Positions 1 through 8,705 of a stretch of 64,000 nucleotides of DNA are shown here, piece after piece. The notes beneath the pieces were generated by a model. It had not been told where the DNA came from. It ran no database searches and was given only the letters and a program-made list of their open reading frames with translations. Source of the stretch: Mucilaginibacter celer (GTDB lineage Bacteria > Bacteroidota > Bacteroidia > Sphingobacteriales > Sphingobacteriaceae). The position numbers were made by a program, and so were the translations under genes. The stretch is from assembly GCF_003576455.2 (NCBI RefSeq), contig NZ_CP032869.1, forward strand, positions 2,356,001 through 2,420,000, in the 5' to 3' direction. Within the stretch, counting starts at the first letter, position 1. Each line of letters starts with the position of its first letter.

Positions 1-92
1 AATGTTTAAAAAGCCCGTATTTTTTTTAACATTGCCTGTTTTGATTAACATTGGCGGGCATAATCCGGCATTTTTTCTGATATTTAAGCGTT

Positions 93-569
93 ATGGTTGT
101 ATCCGAACGATTATTGAAATGGGTGATGAGGTTATACCCCCCTCTCCTCTTTCAACGTATTTGGGTTGTTAAATTTTTAAAAGGATACCGTGGCGTGGAA
201 GTAAGGATACGTAAAAGTTTTCTGAATAAAAATTACAATAATAGCATCTTCGGGGGTACGCTTTTCTCGGCTGCTGATCCTTTCTATCCCCTGCTCTTTC
301 ACCAGATTTTTACGGGTAAGGGATATAAACTGATGGTATGGTCAAAATCGGCATCGATACAATATATCAAACCGGCCACTACAAATTTATTTTTCAATAT
401 CAGCCTGAGCGACAATGATATCGACGATGCAGAAACCATTTTAAATACCAGCGGGAAATTTATTAGCACCTTCCCTATTGACATTTACAATAAAGATGGC
501 GAAATATGCGTATCCCTGATGAACGAGGTGTACGTGCGGAACTTAAACTTTATTGATACTAATATATAG
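93..569 (+). CDS. DUF4442-like hotdog-fold protein
   Basis: A 158-residue soluble protein with an ATG start. Residues about 45-62 read NKNYNNSIFGGTLFSAADP, followed by a stretch VWSKSASIQYIKPA. This pattern is typical of the DUF4442 branch of the hotdog thioesterase superfamily, where the Asn/Gly-rich segment leads into the central helix. Members are assumed to act on acyl thioesters, but the substrate is unknown. It ends 6 nt before a GNAT acetyltransferase, so the two are probably cotranscribed. The 92 bases before it contain no recognisable gene. The family is likely; enzymatic activity is inference only. Confidence 0.75.
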   Translation: MVVSERLLKWVMRLYPPLLFQRIWVVKFLKGYRGVEVRIRKSFLNKNYNNSIFGGTLFSAADPFYPLLFHQIFTGKGYKLMVWSKSASIQYIKPATTNLFFNISLSDNDIDDAETILNTSGKFISTFPIDIYNKDGEICVSLMNEVYVRNLNFIDTNI

Positions 570-575
570 CTACTG

Positions 576-1037
576 ATGACTACAGTGATCATGAATGACG
601 ATGCCTTTGAAAAACGAGGCTTTAAAATATCTACCGATAAAAACCTGCTCAATGTTGATGTTATTTATGATTTTTTGAATAACGATTCGTACTGGGCCAA
701 GGGTATCCCCCGTCAGAAATTGGCACGTGCCATTGAAAACTCCATGTGTTTTGGAATTTATTTTAACGACCAGCAGGCAGGCTTTGCCCGCGTGGTTACC
801 GATAATGCCACATTTGCCTATATCTGCGATGTGTTTGTTTTGCCGGACTACCGTGGTAAAAGCTTATCAAAATGGCTGGTGCAAACTATCATCAAACATC
901 CCGATTTGAAAGGTTTAAGGCGATGGTCGCTCGCTACGGCAGATGCGCACAATTTGTACAACCAGTTTGGCTTTTCGCCGCTTGCCAAGCCCGAAAGCTG
1001 GATGGAGATTTATACCCCATACATCAAACCTCAATAA
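576..1037 (+). CDS. GNAT family N-acetyltransferase
   Basis: A 153-residue single-domain acetyltransferase. The acetyl-CoA pyrophosphate-binding loop (motif A) is visible at about residues 88-102 as VFVLPDYRGKSLSKWLV, with R-G-K-S-L in place of the usual R/Q-x-x-G-x-G/A. The following segment LRRWSLATADAHNLYNQFGF is the typical motif B, where Tyr and the N-x-x-x-x-x-x-G-F pattern close the fold. The substrate cannot be read from sequence; small amines or a protein N-terminus are possible. The gene follows the DUF4442-like gene by 6 nt and precedes an AlbA_2 protein by 15 nt, suggesting one short operon. Confidence 0.88.
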   Translation: MTTVIMNDDAFEKRGFKISTDKNLLNVDVIYDFLNNDSYWAKGIPRQKLARAIENSMCFGIYFNDQQAGFARVVTDNATFAYICDVFVLPDYRGKSLSKWLVQTIIKHPDLKGLRRWSLATADAHNLYNQFGFSPLAKPESWMEIYTPYIKPQ

Positions 1038-1052
1038 TTTAACCCTACGGCT

Positions 1053-1685
1053 ATGAACAAAACCAATGTAAGGAAGCTGATATTTGAAGGAGAAAGCGTA
1101 ACGCTCGACTTTAAAAAAACAATTACAAGCTGCGAAAAAATAGCCCGCACCATGGTATCATTCGCCAACAATAAAGGCGGCAAATTATTGATCGGTGTTG
1201 CCGATGATGGCACTATAAAAGGTGTAAAATCTGAAGAGGAAGAAAAGTACATGATCACCCGTGCCGCGCATCTTTTTTCGCGCCCGGCCCTCGACCCTGT
1301 ATTTGAAGAGATTTATGTTGATGATAAGGTAGTGCTGCTTGTTGATATTGCCGCGAGCGACCTTAAACCTCACTACGCCTTAGCCGAAGACGGCAAATGG
1401 TGGGCTTACGTACGCGTGAAGGATAAAAGTGTATTAGCCAGCAAAATTGTACTGGAAGTGCTAAAGCGTTCATCAAATGATCAGGGCGTTTTAATTGAAT
1501 ACTCAGATAATGAACGTACCTTGTTAGGCCACCTTGAAAAGGCTGGCCGCGTTACTATAAAAGAGTGCGCAGAGCTTTTAAAAGTTGGCCGTCGAAGGGC
1601 CCAGGGTTTGCTTGTAGATTTAATTCTTTCGGGCATCATAAAAATCAACACCACCGAGAAAGAAGAATATTATACAGCCTGCTGA
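1053..1685 (+). CDS. AlbA_2 (Schlafen-type) domain protein with C-terminal winged helix
   Basis: A 210-residue protein. Residues about 8-125 fit the AlbA_2 domain: EGESVTLDFKK, then IARTMVSFANNKGGKLLIGVAD and GTIKGV. This is the usual arrangement of putative nucleic-acid-binding proteins once annotated as transcriptional regulators with an ATP-binding domain. The C-terminal 60 residues (LLGHLEKAGRVTIKECAELLKVGRRRAQ) look like a winged-helix DNA-binding segment. The role is therefore probably regulatory, but the target is unknown. It is the third gene of the short plus-strand run and ends 49 nt before the MATE gene, which has its own promoter-like element. Confidence 0.78.
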   Translation: MNKTNVRKLIFEGESVTLDFKKTITSCEKIARTMVSFANNKGGKLLIGVADDGTIKGVKSEEEEKYMITRAAHLFSRPALDPVFEEIYVDDKVVLLVDIAASDLKPHYALAEDGKWWAYVRVKDKSVLASKIVLEVLKRSSNDQGVLIEYSDNERTLLGHLEKAGRVTIKECAELLKVGRRRAQGLLVDLILSGIIKINTTEKEEYYTAC

Positions 1686-1687
1686 CT

Positions 1688-1715
1688 TTTGTTAGCAGGC
1701 AAATTGTTACTTTTG
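1688..1715 (+). promoter_or_regulatory. Bacteroidota-type promoter before the MATE gene
   Basis: TTTG at 1688-1691 and TACTTTTG at 1708-1715 match the -33 TTTG and -7 TAnnTTTG consensus of Bacteroidota, with a 16-nt spacer (slightly short). The MATE ATG lies 20 nt after the -7 element, giving a very short leader. This is a pattern match only. Confidence 0.5.
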
Positions 1716-1734
1716 GCGCCCCACACCAAATGTA

Positions 1735-3114
1735 ATGACCGGCATCTTTTCGAAATATAAACCTTTTTATAGCGAGAGTTTGAAACTGGCTATTCCGGTT
1801 GTTTTTTCAAACCTGGGCCATACCCTGGTACAAACATCTGATACAATTATTGTAGGTCATTTTGCGGGCACTTCATCGTTGGCGGCAGTGGCGCTGGTAA
1901 ACAGTTTGTTTATGGTGCCGTTGGTAATTGGGATGGGGATTTCGTATGGTCTGACTCCCCTTGTTGCTCAGAACAATGGCCGGGGTGATAAGCGCGAATG
2001 CGGCATGCTGCTTTCAAATAGTTTGTTTTTGAACATGCTTAGCGGCATCTCGTTGTTTGCATTAATTTATTTCGGCACCATGTTGCTCATCGGGCATCTT
2101 GACCAGTCGCCGGCGGTGGTAACCGAAGCCAAGCCATATTTGTTGTTGTTAAGTTTGTCGCTGATCCCGCTTTTGGTATTTAATACATTTAAACAATTTG
2201 CCGAGGGCCTGGGCTTTACCCGGCAGGCTATGATGATATCCATCTGGGGCAATGTGCTCAATATTTGCCTTGGGATTATTTTTGTTAAAGGGATGTTCGG
2301 CATCCATCCAATGGGAATAAAGGGCGTTGGTTACAGCACGCTGATAGACCGTTGCGTGATGGCTACCGTGATGACAATTTATGTTTTGAGATCAAAGAAC
2401 TTTAAAGAATACTTGTATGATTTTGCCCTTAAAAACATCGATCAGATGAGGGGTTTACAGATTATGAAAATTGGTGCACCCGTGGCCTTGCAATACGTTT
2501 TTGAAATAAGTGCCTTTGGCGGGGCCGCCATTCTGGTCGGTACCATCGGGCTTGTGCAGCAAGCTGCACATCAAGTAGCCATCAACCTGGCGTCTATGAC
2601 GTACATGACGGCAAGTGGTGTTTCTGCTGCAGCTGCTATCAAATCGGGAAATTATTTCGGAGCAGGCAAACGTGAGGAATTACGCTACTCCGCAATTGCC
2701 AACTACCATATTGTATTAATTTTTATGAGCATTACGGCGCTGATGTTTACTTTTTTCCGGGAATATCTGCCCTGGATTTATACTTCTGATAAGGAGGTAA
2801 TAAGCATTGCAGTACAATTACTTATCATTGTTGCATTCTTTCAGTTATTTGATGGCGCACAGGTTGTTGGCTTGGGTGTACTTCGTGGTATGGGCGACGT
2901 TAACATTCCAACCCTCATCACCTTTTTAGCGTATTGGGTGATTGGCTTGCCTATTGGTTACCTGCTGGGTATTACACTTCATTGGGGTATTAACGGTGTT
3001 TGGTATGGGTTGGTGTTGGGGTTGGCAACGGCCTCGGTGTTGCTGTTTATCCGGTTCAATATCATCAGTAAAACCTGTAAACCCGACGAAGAACCAAAAT
3101 TAGTTGCCGGTTAA
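1735..3114 (+). CDS. MATE family multidrug efflux transporter
   Basis: A 459-residue integral membrane protein of about 12 hydrophobic segments in two halves, the size and layout of NorM/DinF-type MATE exporters. The N-terminal half carries HTLVQTSDTIIVGHFAG, the family signature region in TM1-TM2, and SYGLTPLVAQNNGRGDK. The second half starts near residue 245 (MKIGAPVALQYVFEISAFGG). Such proteins export cationic drugs or metabolites with Na+ or H+ antiport; the substrate is not predictable. Its stop codon overlaps the stop of the convergent HDAC-like gene through a shared palindromic TTAA, so there is no terminator between them. Confidence 0.93.
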   Translation: MTGIFSKYKPFYSESLKLAIPVVFSNLGHTLVQTSDTIIVGHFAGTSSLAAVALVNSLFMVPLVIGMGISYGLTPLVAQNNGRGDKRECGMLLSNSLFLNMLSGISLFALIYFGTMLLIGHLDQSPAVVTEAKPYLLLLSLSLIPLLVFNTFKQFAEGLGFTRQAMMISIWGNVLNICLGIIFVKGMFGIHPMGIKGVGYSTLIDRCVMATVMTIYVLRSKNFKEYLYDFALKNIDQMRGLQIMKIGAPVALQYVFEISAFGGAAILVGTIGLVQQAAHQVAINLASMTYMTASGVSAAAAIKSGNYFGAGKREELRYSAIANYHIVLIFMSITALMFTFFREYLPWIYTSDKEVISIAVQLLIIVAFFQLFDGAQVVGLGVLRGMGDVNIPTLITFLAYWVIGLPIGYLLGITLHWGINGVWYGLVLGLATASVLLFIRFNIISKTCKPDEEPKLVAG

Positions 3115-4013
3115 AAATACAAATCAACAGCAACCTTAAAGGTGTTGCAATGCGCCTCCACAATATCCCTAATATCGGGCGAGTATCCCCCACCCATGCT
3201 TACCTGCACCGGAATGCTGTATTTTATGCATTGTTCAAAAACAAACTGATCGCGGGCTTTACAAGCTTCCTTGCTTAATGCAAGTTTGCCGAGTTTATCT
3301 GTGGCTAAAATATCCACACCGGATAGGTAAAAAATAAAATCAGGTTTACGGTTTGCTATTAACTGAGGTAAAGTTTTAACAAGAATACCGAGGTACTCGT
3401 CGTCCGAAACACCATCCTGCAAAGGGATATCCAAATTTGATCGTTCTTTACGATATGGAAAATTATTGGCTCCATGCATTGAAAATGTAAATACCCTGGG
3501 CTCTTTTTCAAAGATCTCTGCAGTGCCATTTCCCTGGTGCACATCTAAATCAATTATTAAGATAGATTTAGATAAGCTATTATTTAATAAATAGTTAGCA
3601 GCTATAGCCTGGTCGTTAAGTAAACAGAATCCTTCGCCCCAGTTGCTGCCTGCATGGTGAGTGCCGCCGGCTACATTGAATGCTACCCCGCTTTCGGATG
3701 CAAACCTGCAGCCATCGATTGTGCCTTTGGCTATCCTCATTTCACGCTCAATAAGCCTTGCCGATAACGGGAAGCCTGTTCGGCGTTGTTCTTTATCGGG
3801 CAGCGTTAAATCACGTAATTGATGCCAGTAAGCAACATCATGCGTTTGAGTGATAAGATCTTCATCCGGTAATCCCGGTGAAAACAGATTGGCCGGCGTA
3901 ATTATCCCTTCATGCAGCAATTGCCCCGGAATCAACTCATACTTTAACATCGGGAAGCGATGACCCTCAGGTAAAGGATGAGCATAAATCGGGTCGTAAG
4001 CAATTTTAAGCAT
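3111..4013 (-). CDS. Histone deacetylase superfamily (AcuC/HDAC-like) hydrolase
   Basis: A 300-residue zinc-dependent deacetylase of the arginase/deacetylase fold. The catalytic His pair is visible at 119-120 (GGTHHA). Zinc ligands are Asp157 and His159 in IDLDVHQGNG and Asp234 in SGVDIL, and the transition-state Tyr is 277 in MGGGYSP. Bacterial members remove acetyl groups from small molecules such as polyamines or acetoin-pathway proteins; the substrate here is unknown. It is the last gene of a minus-strand run, 8 nt after the bestrophin gene, and its end overlaps the convergent MATE gene by 4 nt. Confidence 0.92.
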   Translation of the reverse strand: MLKIAYDPIYAHPLPEGHRFPMLKYELIPGQLLHEGIITPANLFSPGLPDEDLITQTHDVAYWHQLRDLTLPDKEQRRTGFPLSARLIEREMRIAKGTIDGCRFASESGVAFNVAGGTHHAGSNWGEGFCLLNDQAIAANYLLNNSLSKSILIIDLDVHQGNGTAEIFEKEPRVFTFSMHGANNFPYRKERSNLDIPLQDGVSDDEYLGILVKTLPQLIANRKPDFIFYLSGVDILATDKLGKLALSKEACKARDQFVFEQCIKYSIPVQVSMGGGYSPDIRDIVEAHCNTFKVAVDLYF

Positions 4014-4021
4014 CTGTTACC

Positions 4022-4870
4022 TTATAGTTCCTCAACGTTTTTTCTGATGGTATCGCAAATTCCCTCCAGCGGCAAATCGTTCGCATCGCGACCAAACGGA
4101 TCTTCAATCTCCTCGGCCAGGATCTCGATACTTGCGAATACAAAAAGCACAAAACCGATGATGGGTACAATGAGATACTTAAGTTCAAAAGCCCAGGTAA
4201 AAGGCAGGGTCATGATATAAGTGAAGATAAATTTCTTGATAAAAACATTATACGAGAACGGAATGGGCGTTTTTTTGATTCGCTCGCAGGCGCCGCAATT
4301 ATCTGTAAAAGAAGTTATTTCGGTAGTTATACTAAACAATTGCTCAGGGTTTATCACGCCTTCCCGGTTTAGTTTATAAACTTTTTCGATCATGGCAGAT
4401 GCTATCTGGTTTGGCACATGCTTAGTTGAATCGATAGAAACAAACTGCTGTTCTTCATGCACATACTCGTCGCGCAAATGATTTTTTAGCGACCGGGCGT
4501 AAAACGGAATGGCAAACTTAAAGAAAGCCAGATCCTGCTCGCTAACCAAATGCTTTAACTTAATAGCAAAGTTACGACTGTTGTTTACCAGGCTCCCCCA
4601 AATCTTTCGCCCTTCCCACCACCGGTCATAAGCCGAGTTGATACGGAAAGCCAGCAGCAATGAAAACACAAAGCCGATGGTTTGATGTATAAAACTCACC
4701 TTTTTCAGCAGGCTGGTATCGGGCAGCTCCCAAACGTCGATCAACAGATAAGTAACCAGACCTGCATAGGCACTTACGGCTACGATAAGCGGAAAGAGCT
4801 CCCGTAAAGTATCGGCCCTGTTTATTTTAAAAATCGAGAAAAACCACTCTTTTGGATTGTAATACACCAT
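4022..4870 (-). CDS. Bestrophin-like (UPF0187) anion channel
   Basis: A 282-residue membrane protein. Family hallmarks are INSAYDRWWEGRKIWGSLVN near residue 78 and the C-terminal EDPFGRDANDLPLEG, together with about four hydrophobic segments (near residues 25-45, 55-75, 210-230 and 235-255). Bacterial bestrophin homologues form pentameric ion channels. It lies between kynU (12 nt upstream) and the HDAC-like gene (8 nt downstream) and is probably cotranscribed, though no functional link to tryptophan breakdown is evident. Confidence 0.9.
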   Translation of the reverse strand: MVYYNPKEWFFSIFKINRADTLRELFPLIVAVSAYAGLVTYLLIDVWELPDTSLLKKVSFIHQTIGFVFSLLLAFRINSAYDRWWEGRKIWGSLVNNSRNFAIKLKHLVSEQDLAFFKFAIPFYARSLKNHLRDEYVHEEQQFVSIDSTKHVPNQIASAMIEKVYKLNREGVINPEQLFSITTEITSFTDNCGACERIKKTPIPFSYNVFIKKFIFTYIMTLPFTWAFELKYLIVPIIGFVLFVFASIEILAEEIEDPFGRDANDLPLEGICDTIRKNVEEL

Positions 4871-4882
4871 GTTATGATATTT

Positions 4883-6166
4883 TTATAAAGTAGTAATTGA
4901 AGTGGCTAATAACGCAGCCGTCTTGTAAACATCTTCGAAAGTATTGTACAGCGGCACCGGGCTTAAGCGGATAACATCGGGTTCGCGCCAGTCTCCTATC
5001 ACGCCATTTTCGGCAAGAAAGTTAAAAGTAGCCTTTGCGTTCCGCTTGCAAACCACCGAGAGCTGGCAGCCACGGGTTTCCGGAGCGGCAGGAGTGATAA
5101 TCTTGAAAACTTCCTCGTTTTGGTTTGTATTAATATCATTTATTAAAAACTCCAAATAGCCCGTTAGAGACTCGCTTTTTCTTCGGAGGATACTTATATC
5201 GCCCGCGGTATCAAAAATCGCCATAGAGGCTTTAAATAGCGCCAAAAGCAAAATAGGACTGGTGCTTACCTGCCAGCCATTGGCACCATGAGCAGGATCG
5301 AAGCCGGGAGCCATCAAAAAACGATTATCCTGCCGGTATCCCCACCAGCCTGCAAAGCGATTAAGCTGCCCATCGGTGAAATGCTTTTCGTGTACAAAAA
5401 TACCGCTGATGCCGCCGGGGCCCGAATTCATGTACTTGTACGAGCACCAGCAGGCAAAATCGGCACCCCATTCGTGAAGTTTTAGCGGCACATTGCCCGC
5501 TGCATGGGCCAAATCAAAACCTGAATAAGCTCCGGCCTGGTGTGCGGCGTCGGTTATGGCTTTCAGATCAAAAAACTGACCGGTGTAATAATTAATTCCG
5601 CCAAACAGTACCAAAGCCAGTTCATTTTGGTTTTGGTGGATTGTGCTGATGATATCTTCCGTGCGTAATGTAAACTCGCCTTCCCGTGGAAAAATCTCAA
5701 TTATCGCATCCTTAGGATCGAAGCCGTGGTACTTCACCTGGCTCTCCATGGCATATTGATCTGAGGGAAAAGCGCCTCCCTCCATGATAATTTTAAATCT
5801 TTTGTTATCTGGTTTATAAAAGCTTACCATCAGTAAATGAAGGTTTACTGTAAGTGAATTCATTACAGCAACCTCGTTTTCCTGCGCGCCAACAATTCTG
5901 GCTATCGAACCCGAAAGTGATTTGTGGTAATCCAGCCAGGGATCATCTCCCTGAAACCAGCCTTCAACAGCAAGGTTTTTCCAATTGTTCAACTGGTCAT
6001 TTAAGTACTGTTGCGCAGTAATGGGTTGTAACCCGAGCGAATTTCCGCAGAGATAAACCACGTCTTCGCCTTTATGCCGGGGGATAAGAAACTGATTCCT
6101 GAAATTTTTAAGCGGATCGAGTTGATCCTGCTGTTTGGCAAACTCTAAATTATTTTGATAATTCAT
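4883..6166 (-). CDS. kynU: Kynureninase
   Basis: A 427-residue PLP-dependent hydrolase that cleaves kynurenine or 3-hydroxykynurenine to (3-hydroxy)anthranilate and alanine. The PLP-binding Lys is 244 in CWCSYKYMNSGPGG, a motif diagnostic of kynureninase. GFDLAHAAGN (Asp218) contacts the cofactor ring, and the N-terminal YLCGNSLGLQP is also characteristic. The length is normal for the family. No other kynurenine-pathway gene (kynA, kynB, haaO) is in the window. It sits in the minus-strand operon 25 nt after the glycosylase gene and 12 nt before the bestrophin gene. Confidence 0.96.
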   Translation of the reverse strand: MNYQNNLEFAKQQDQLDPLKNFRNQFLIPRHKGEDVVYLCGNSLGLQPITAQQYLNDQLNNWKNLAVEGWFQGDDPWLDYHKSLSGSIARIVGAQENEVAVMNSLTVNLHLLMVSFYKPDNKRFKIIMEGGAFPSDQYAMESQVKYHGFDPKDAIIEIFPREGEFTLRTEDIISTIHQNQNELALVLFGGINYYTGQFFDLKAITDAAHQAGAYSGFDLAHAAGNVPLKLHEWGADFACWCSYKYMNSGPGGISGIFVHEKHFTDGQLNRFAGWWGYRQDNRFLMAPGFDPAHGANGWQVSTSPILLLALFKASMAIFDTAGDISILRRKSESLTGYLEFLINDINTNQNEEVFKIITPAAPETRGCQLSVVCKRNAKATFNFLAENGVIGDWREPDVIRLSPVPLYNTFEDVYKTAALLATSITTL

Positions 6167-6191
6167 TGCCCAATATTACAAATTCAAAAGC

Positions 6192-6794
6192 TTATTTATT
6201 GGGCTTGCTTACGTAAATATTGCCTTTTACATAAAAACGATACGGTAAAAACGCGTCTTCCTTAGCATAAGCCACACCTATGCGCGGGCCGTCGGCGATT
6301 TGCTCATCCGGAAAACACAGCCCTCTGTCTTCAATCCATATGGTATCGCTTTGCAGGCTGATAGCGTTGATTTTACGGGAAATACCTAAAGCTTTCGCAA
6401 CAGATCCGGGACCTTTGGTTATGTTGGGTTTAAGCACCGGCATATTGCGCCGTATTTGCATGGCCTCTATCCCATCAGTTGGCTGAATAGCCCTGATCAG
6501 GATAGCCTGGGGGTGCCCCTCTACAGAGGTTACGATATTAAACATTTCATGAATACCATAGCATAGGTAAATGTAAGTGATGCCGCCCTGTTTAAACATG
6601 ATACTGGTTCGCGGCGTGTTACGATTGCCATAAGCGTGTGAAGCCCGGTCGATAGCGCCATTATAAGCCTCTGTTTCAACAATATATCCGCCGGTAGTTA
6701 TACCGTCAATGCGGGTAAATAAATACTTGCCAATCAGGTCTTTGCTGATAGCCACCACATCATTGCCTAAATAATAACTTTCGGGCAGCTTCAT
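6192..6794 (-). CDS. DNA-3-methyladenine glycosylase, AAG/MPG family
   Basis: A 200-residue base-excision repair enzyme of the mammalian-type AAG family. Features are the N-terminal LGNDVVAISKDLIGKYL, the catalytic segment YIVETEAYNGAIDRASHAYGN with Glu42, and YLCYGIHEMFNIVT. It excises alkylated purines such as 3-methyladenine and hypoxanthine. Its ATG overlaps the end of the upstream hydrolase gene by 4 nt (ATGA-type coupling), and kynU follows after 25 nt. Confidence 0.95.
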   Translation of the reverse strand: MKLPESYYLGNDVVAISKDLIGKYLFTRIDGITTGGYIVETEAYNGAIDRASHAYGNRNTPRTSIMFKQGGITYIYLCYGIHEMFNIVTSVEGHPQAILIRAIQPTDGIEAMQIRRNMPVLKPNITKGPGSVAKALGISRKINAISLQSDTIWIEDRGLCFPDEQIADGPRIGVAYAKEDAFLPYRFYVKGNIYVSKPNK

Positions 6795-7444
6795 TTCTTC
6801 AAAATTCCTTTCAATAGTTTGTTGATTTCTTTGGCCTTATCAAATATCATGATATGGGTACCGCCTTTTACTATGGTTGCACCTTTTATCCGCTTATAAT
6901 CAAAAACGAGATCTTTATCACCGGTAATGTGATACAGGTTGGGTGGAATAACGTCATTTTGCCAGTGCAGGATAGCATACATGGCCCACTTCATAAACAC
7001 AGGCGACGATTTTTTGAGCATATCACCAAACAACCAGGCATCTTCATCGCTCATATGGCCAAACACAGGTTTTACCATTCCGCCCATCGAATTAAACAGG
7101 CTGCCTGGCATAAGCTTATAAACCGGCAGGGTTCGAAAAAATTTAAAATACCAGGGAGCCTCATCGCTTGTTTTGATGCTCGAGATCAGGATCACTTTCT
7201 CAACCGGCATAAATTTGGCCACTTCAACCGCGATAATACCACCCAAAGAATTACCTATCAATACCGAATTTGGTTTGATATTGTATTGAAATATAAGCCT
7301 TTGGGCACAAGTAGCTAAAGTGTCGTTTAAGTCGTCGGGCTCAACCCAATCTAAAGGGATTACCTCATGTTCATCATTCAGGTTGATGTTATTGTAAACA
7401 CGGGTATCGGCGCCAAGGCCCGCTATCAGGTAGATTCTGCTCAT
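6791..7444 (-). CDS. Alpha/beta hydrolase
   Basis: A 217-residue cytosolic alpha/beta hydrolase with no signal peptide. The nucleophile elbow is GNSLGG with Ser66, the likely acid lies in ITGDKDLVFD, and the catalytic His is in GGTHIMIF near the C-terminus. The lid region (about residues 95-165) is rich in aromatic residues and Met, so a hydrophobic ester or acyl substrate is possible. It overlaps by 1 nt with the GAF-domain gene before it and by 4 nt with the glycosylase gene after it, so translation is probably coupled. The substrate is unknown. Confidence 0.85.
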   Translation of the reverse strand: MSRIYLIAGLGADTRVYNNINLNDEHEVIPLDWVEPDDLNDTLATCAQRLIFQYNIKPNSVLIGNSLGGIIAVEVAKFMPVEKVILISSIKTSDEAPWYFKFFRTLPVYKLMPGSLFNSMGGMVKPVFGHMSDEDAWLFGDMLKKSSPVFMKWAMYAILHWQNDVIPPNLYHITGDKDLVFDYKRIKGATIVKGGTHIMIFDKAKEINKLLKGILKK

Positions 7445-7920
7445 TAAAAATTAACCAGTTTAACTATCTGCTCCAGGTACTGTGCATCGGTTTCGTTAAA
7501 CTGATCCAGCAATTCGCTATCTACGTCCAATACCGCCACAACCTCATTGTTTTTAAATACGGGTACCACAATCTCCGAACGGGAAAGTGAACTGCAAGCG
7601 ATGTGCCCCGGAAAAGCTTCTACATCAGGCACCACGAAAGTTTTAGCCTGCTGCCAGGCGGCTCCGCAAACACCTTTGCCCAGGCCAATGCGGGTACAGG
7701 CTACCGGCCCCTGGAAAGGACCTAAAACAAGTTCGCTGTTTTTTACCAGGTAAAAACCAACCCAAAACCATTTAAACTGCTCCTTTAAAGCTGCCGCTAC
7801 GTTTGCAAGGTTCGCCACTAAATCGGGCTCACCGTAAAGCAAAGCTTCTATTTGGGGGATCAGCGTAGTGTACTGCTCGGCTTTATCGGTTGATGTGGTT
7901 ATTTTTAAATCTTCTGCCAT
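7444..7920 (-). CDS. GAF-domain free methionine-(R)-sulfoxide reductase
   Basis: A 158-residue single GAF domain. Three cysteines at 75, 85 and 109 lie in the contexts ACTRIGLGKGVCG and FPGHIACSS. Their spacing (10 and 24 residues) equals that of the three cysteines of the E. coli fRMsr (YebR/MsrC) catalytic centre. It therefore probably reduces free methionine-R-sulfoxide with thioredoxin. It is the first gene of the six-gene minus-strand operon running to the HDAC-like gene. Confidence 0.92.
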   Translation of the reverse strand: MAEDLKITTSTDKAEQYTTLIPQIEALLYGEPDLVANLANVAAALKEQFKWFWVGFYLVKNSELVLGPFQGPVACTRIGLGKGVCGAAWQQAKTFVVPDVEAFPGHIACSSLSRSEIVVPVFKNNEVVAVLDVDSELLDQFNETDAQYLEQIVKLVNF

Positions 7921-7994
7921 GGTGCAAACTTAACAATGTGGTATCGAAAGTAAATAAGGCTAATATCATATTAAATTTTTTAATTCGCATTTAT

Positions 7995-8705
7995 ATGATC
8001 GTTAGCCTTACTATAGTCCGCTACCGCAAGCTTTTTATTCCCTTCGCCCTGTTGGCTATGGCCTTGCACCGGTTGCCTATGATGCTGCAGAAAGGATGCA
8101 GCTTTTATAAACTCCTCGGTTCGGGAAAAAACGGCACTTTCGATCTGAAACCCGACTGGCAGCAATGGGGCCTGATGGCTTGCTGGGAAAGCCAGGAGCA
8201 CTTTGATCGGTTTTACAAACGCTCATTTGTATCATCATGGTGGAGATTGTTATGCAAGGAACGCTGGACTATACTTTGCGAACCACTACAAAGCCACGGC
8301 CAATGGAGCGGCCGGGAACCTTTCGGGAAAAGCTCTGCCAACGGCATCAGCGGCCCGGTGGCCGTACTTACCCGGGCTACCATCAGGTTTAACCGTCTTA
8401 AAAACTTTTGGGCCAATGTAGATGCTGTGGCCGGCATGATGGCTAATGCACCAGGTTATGTAACATCGTTTGGAATAGGCGAAGCTCCTGTTTACAGGCA
8501 GGCAACTTTTTCAGTTTGGAAAAGTACCGATGATGTAAAGGCGTTTGCCTACCAGAGTCCCGAACATGCAGAAGTAATTAAAAAAACACGAAACGAAAAC
8601 TGGTACAGTGAAGAACTGTTTGCCCGGTTTAAACCTTTGGCAAGCTTTGGAACGCTAAACGGAACCGACCCTTTAAAGGGTTTACTAAATAATAAAACAA
8701 CATGA
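7995..8705 (+). CDS. Spheroidene monooxygenase (CrtA)-like protein
   Basis: About 236 residues from the ATG at 7995. The open frame extends upstream to a TTG at 7890, but that would overlap the divergent fRMsr gene, and the ATG gives the natural N-terminus. The segments HGQWSGREPF, VAVLTRATIRF and YVTSFGIGEAPVYRQATFSVWKS resemble the CrtA family, which has a dimeric alpha/beta-barrel-like, ABM-type fold. CrtA hydroxylates carotenoids in phototrophs. In non-phototrophic Bacteroidota the substrate is unknown and no carotenoid genes are adjacent. The last four bases overlap the next small ORF (ATGA). Confidence 0.7.
   Translation: MIVSLTIVRYRKLFIPFALLAMALHRLPMMLQKGCSFYKLLGSGKNGTFDLKPDWQQWGLMACWESQEHFDRFYKRSFVSSWWRLLCKERWTILCEPLQSHGQWSGREPFGKSSANGISGPVAVLTRATIRFNRLKNFWANVDAVAGMMANAPGYVTSFGIGEAPVYRQATFSVWKSTDDVKAFAYQSPEHAEVIKKTRNENWYSEELFARFKPLASFGTLNGTDPLKGLLNNKTT

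Noticed and set aside
6854-7318. A 154-codon plus-strand frame opposite the hydrolase gene
   Set aside because: A shadow of the real minus-strand alpha/beta hydrolase, which has a full catalytic triad.
7890-7994. N-terminal extension of the CrtA-like gene from TTG 7890
   Set aside because: It would overlap the divergent fRMsr coding start, and the ATG at 7995 gives a natural N-terminus.
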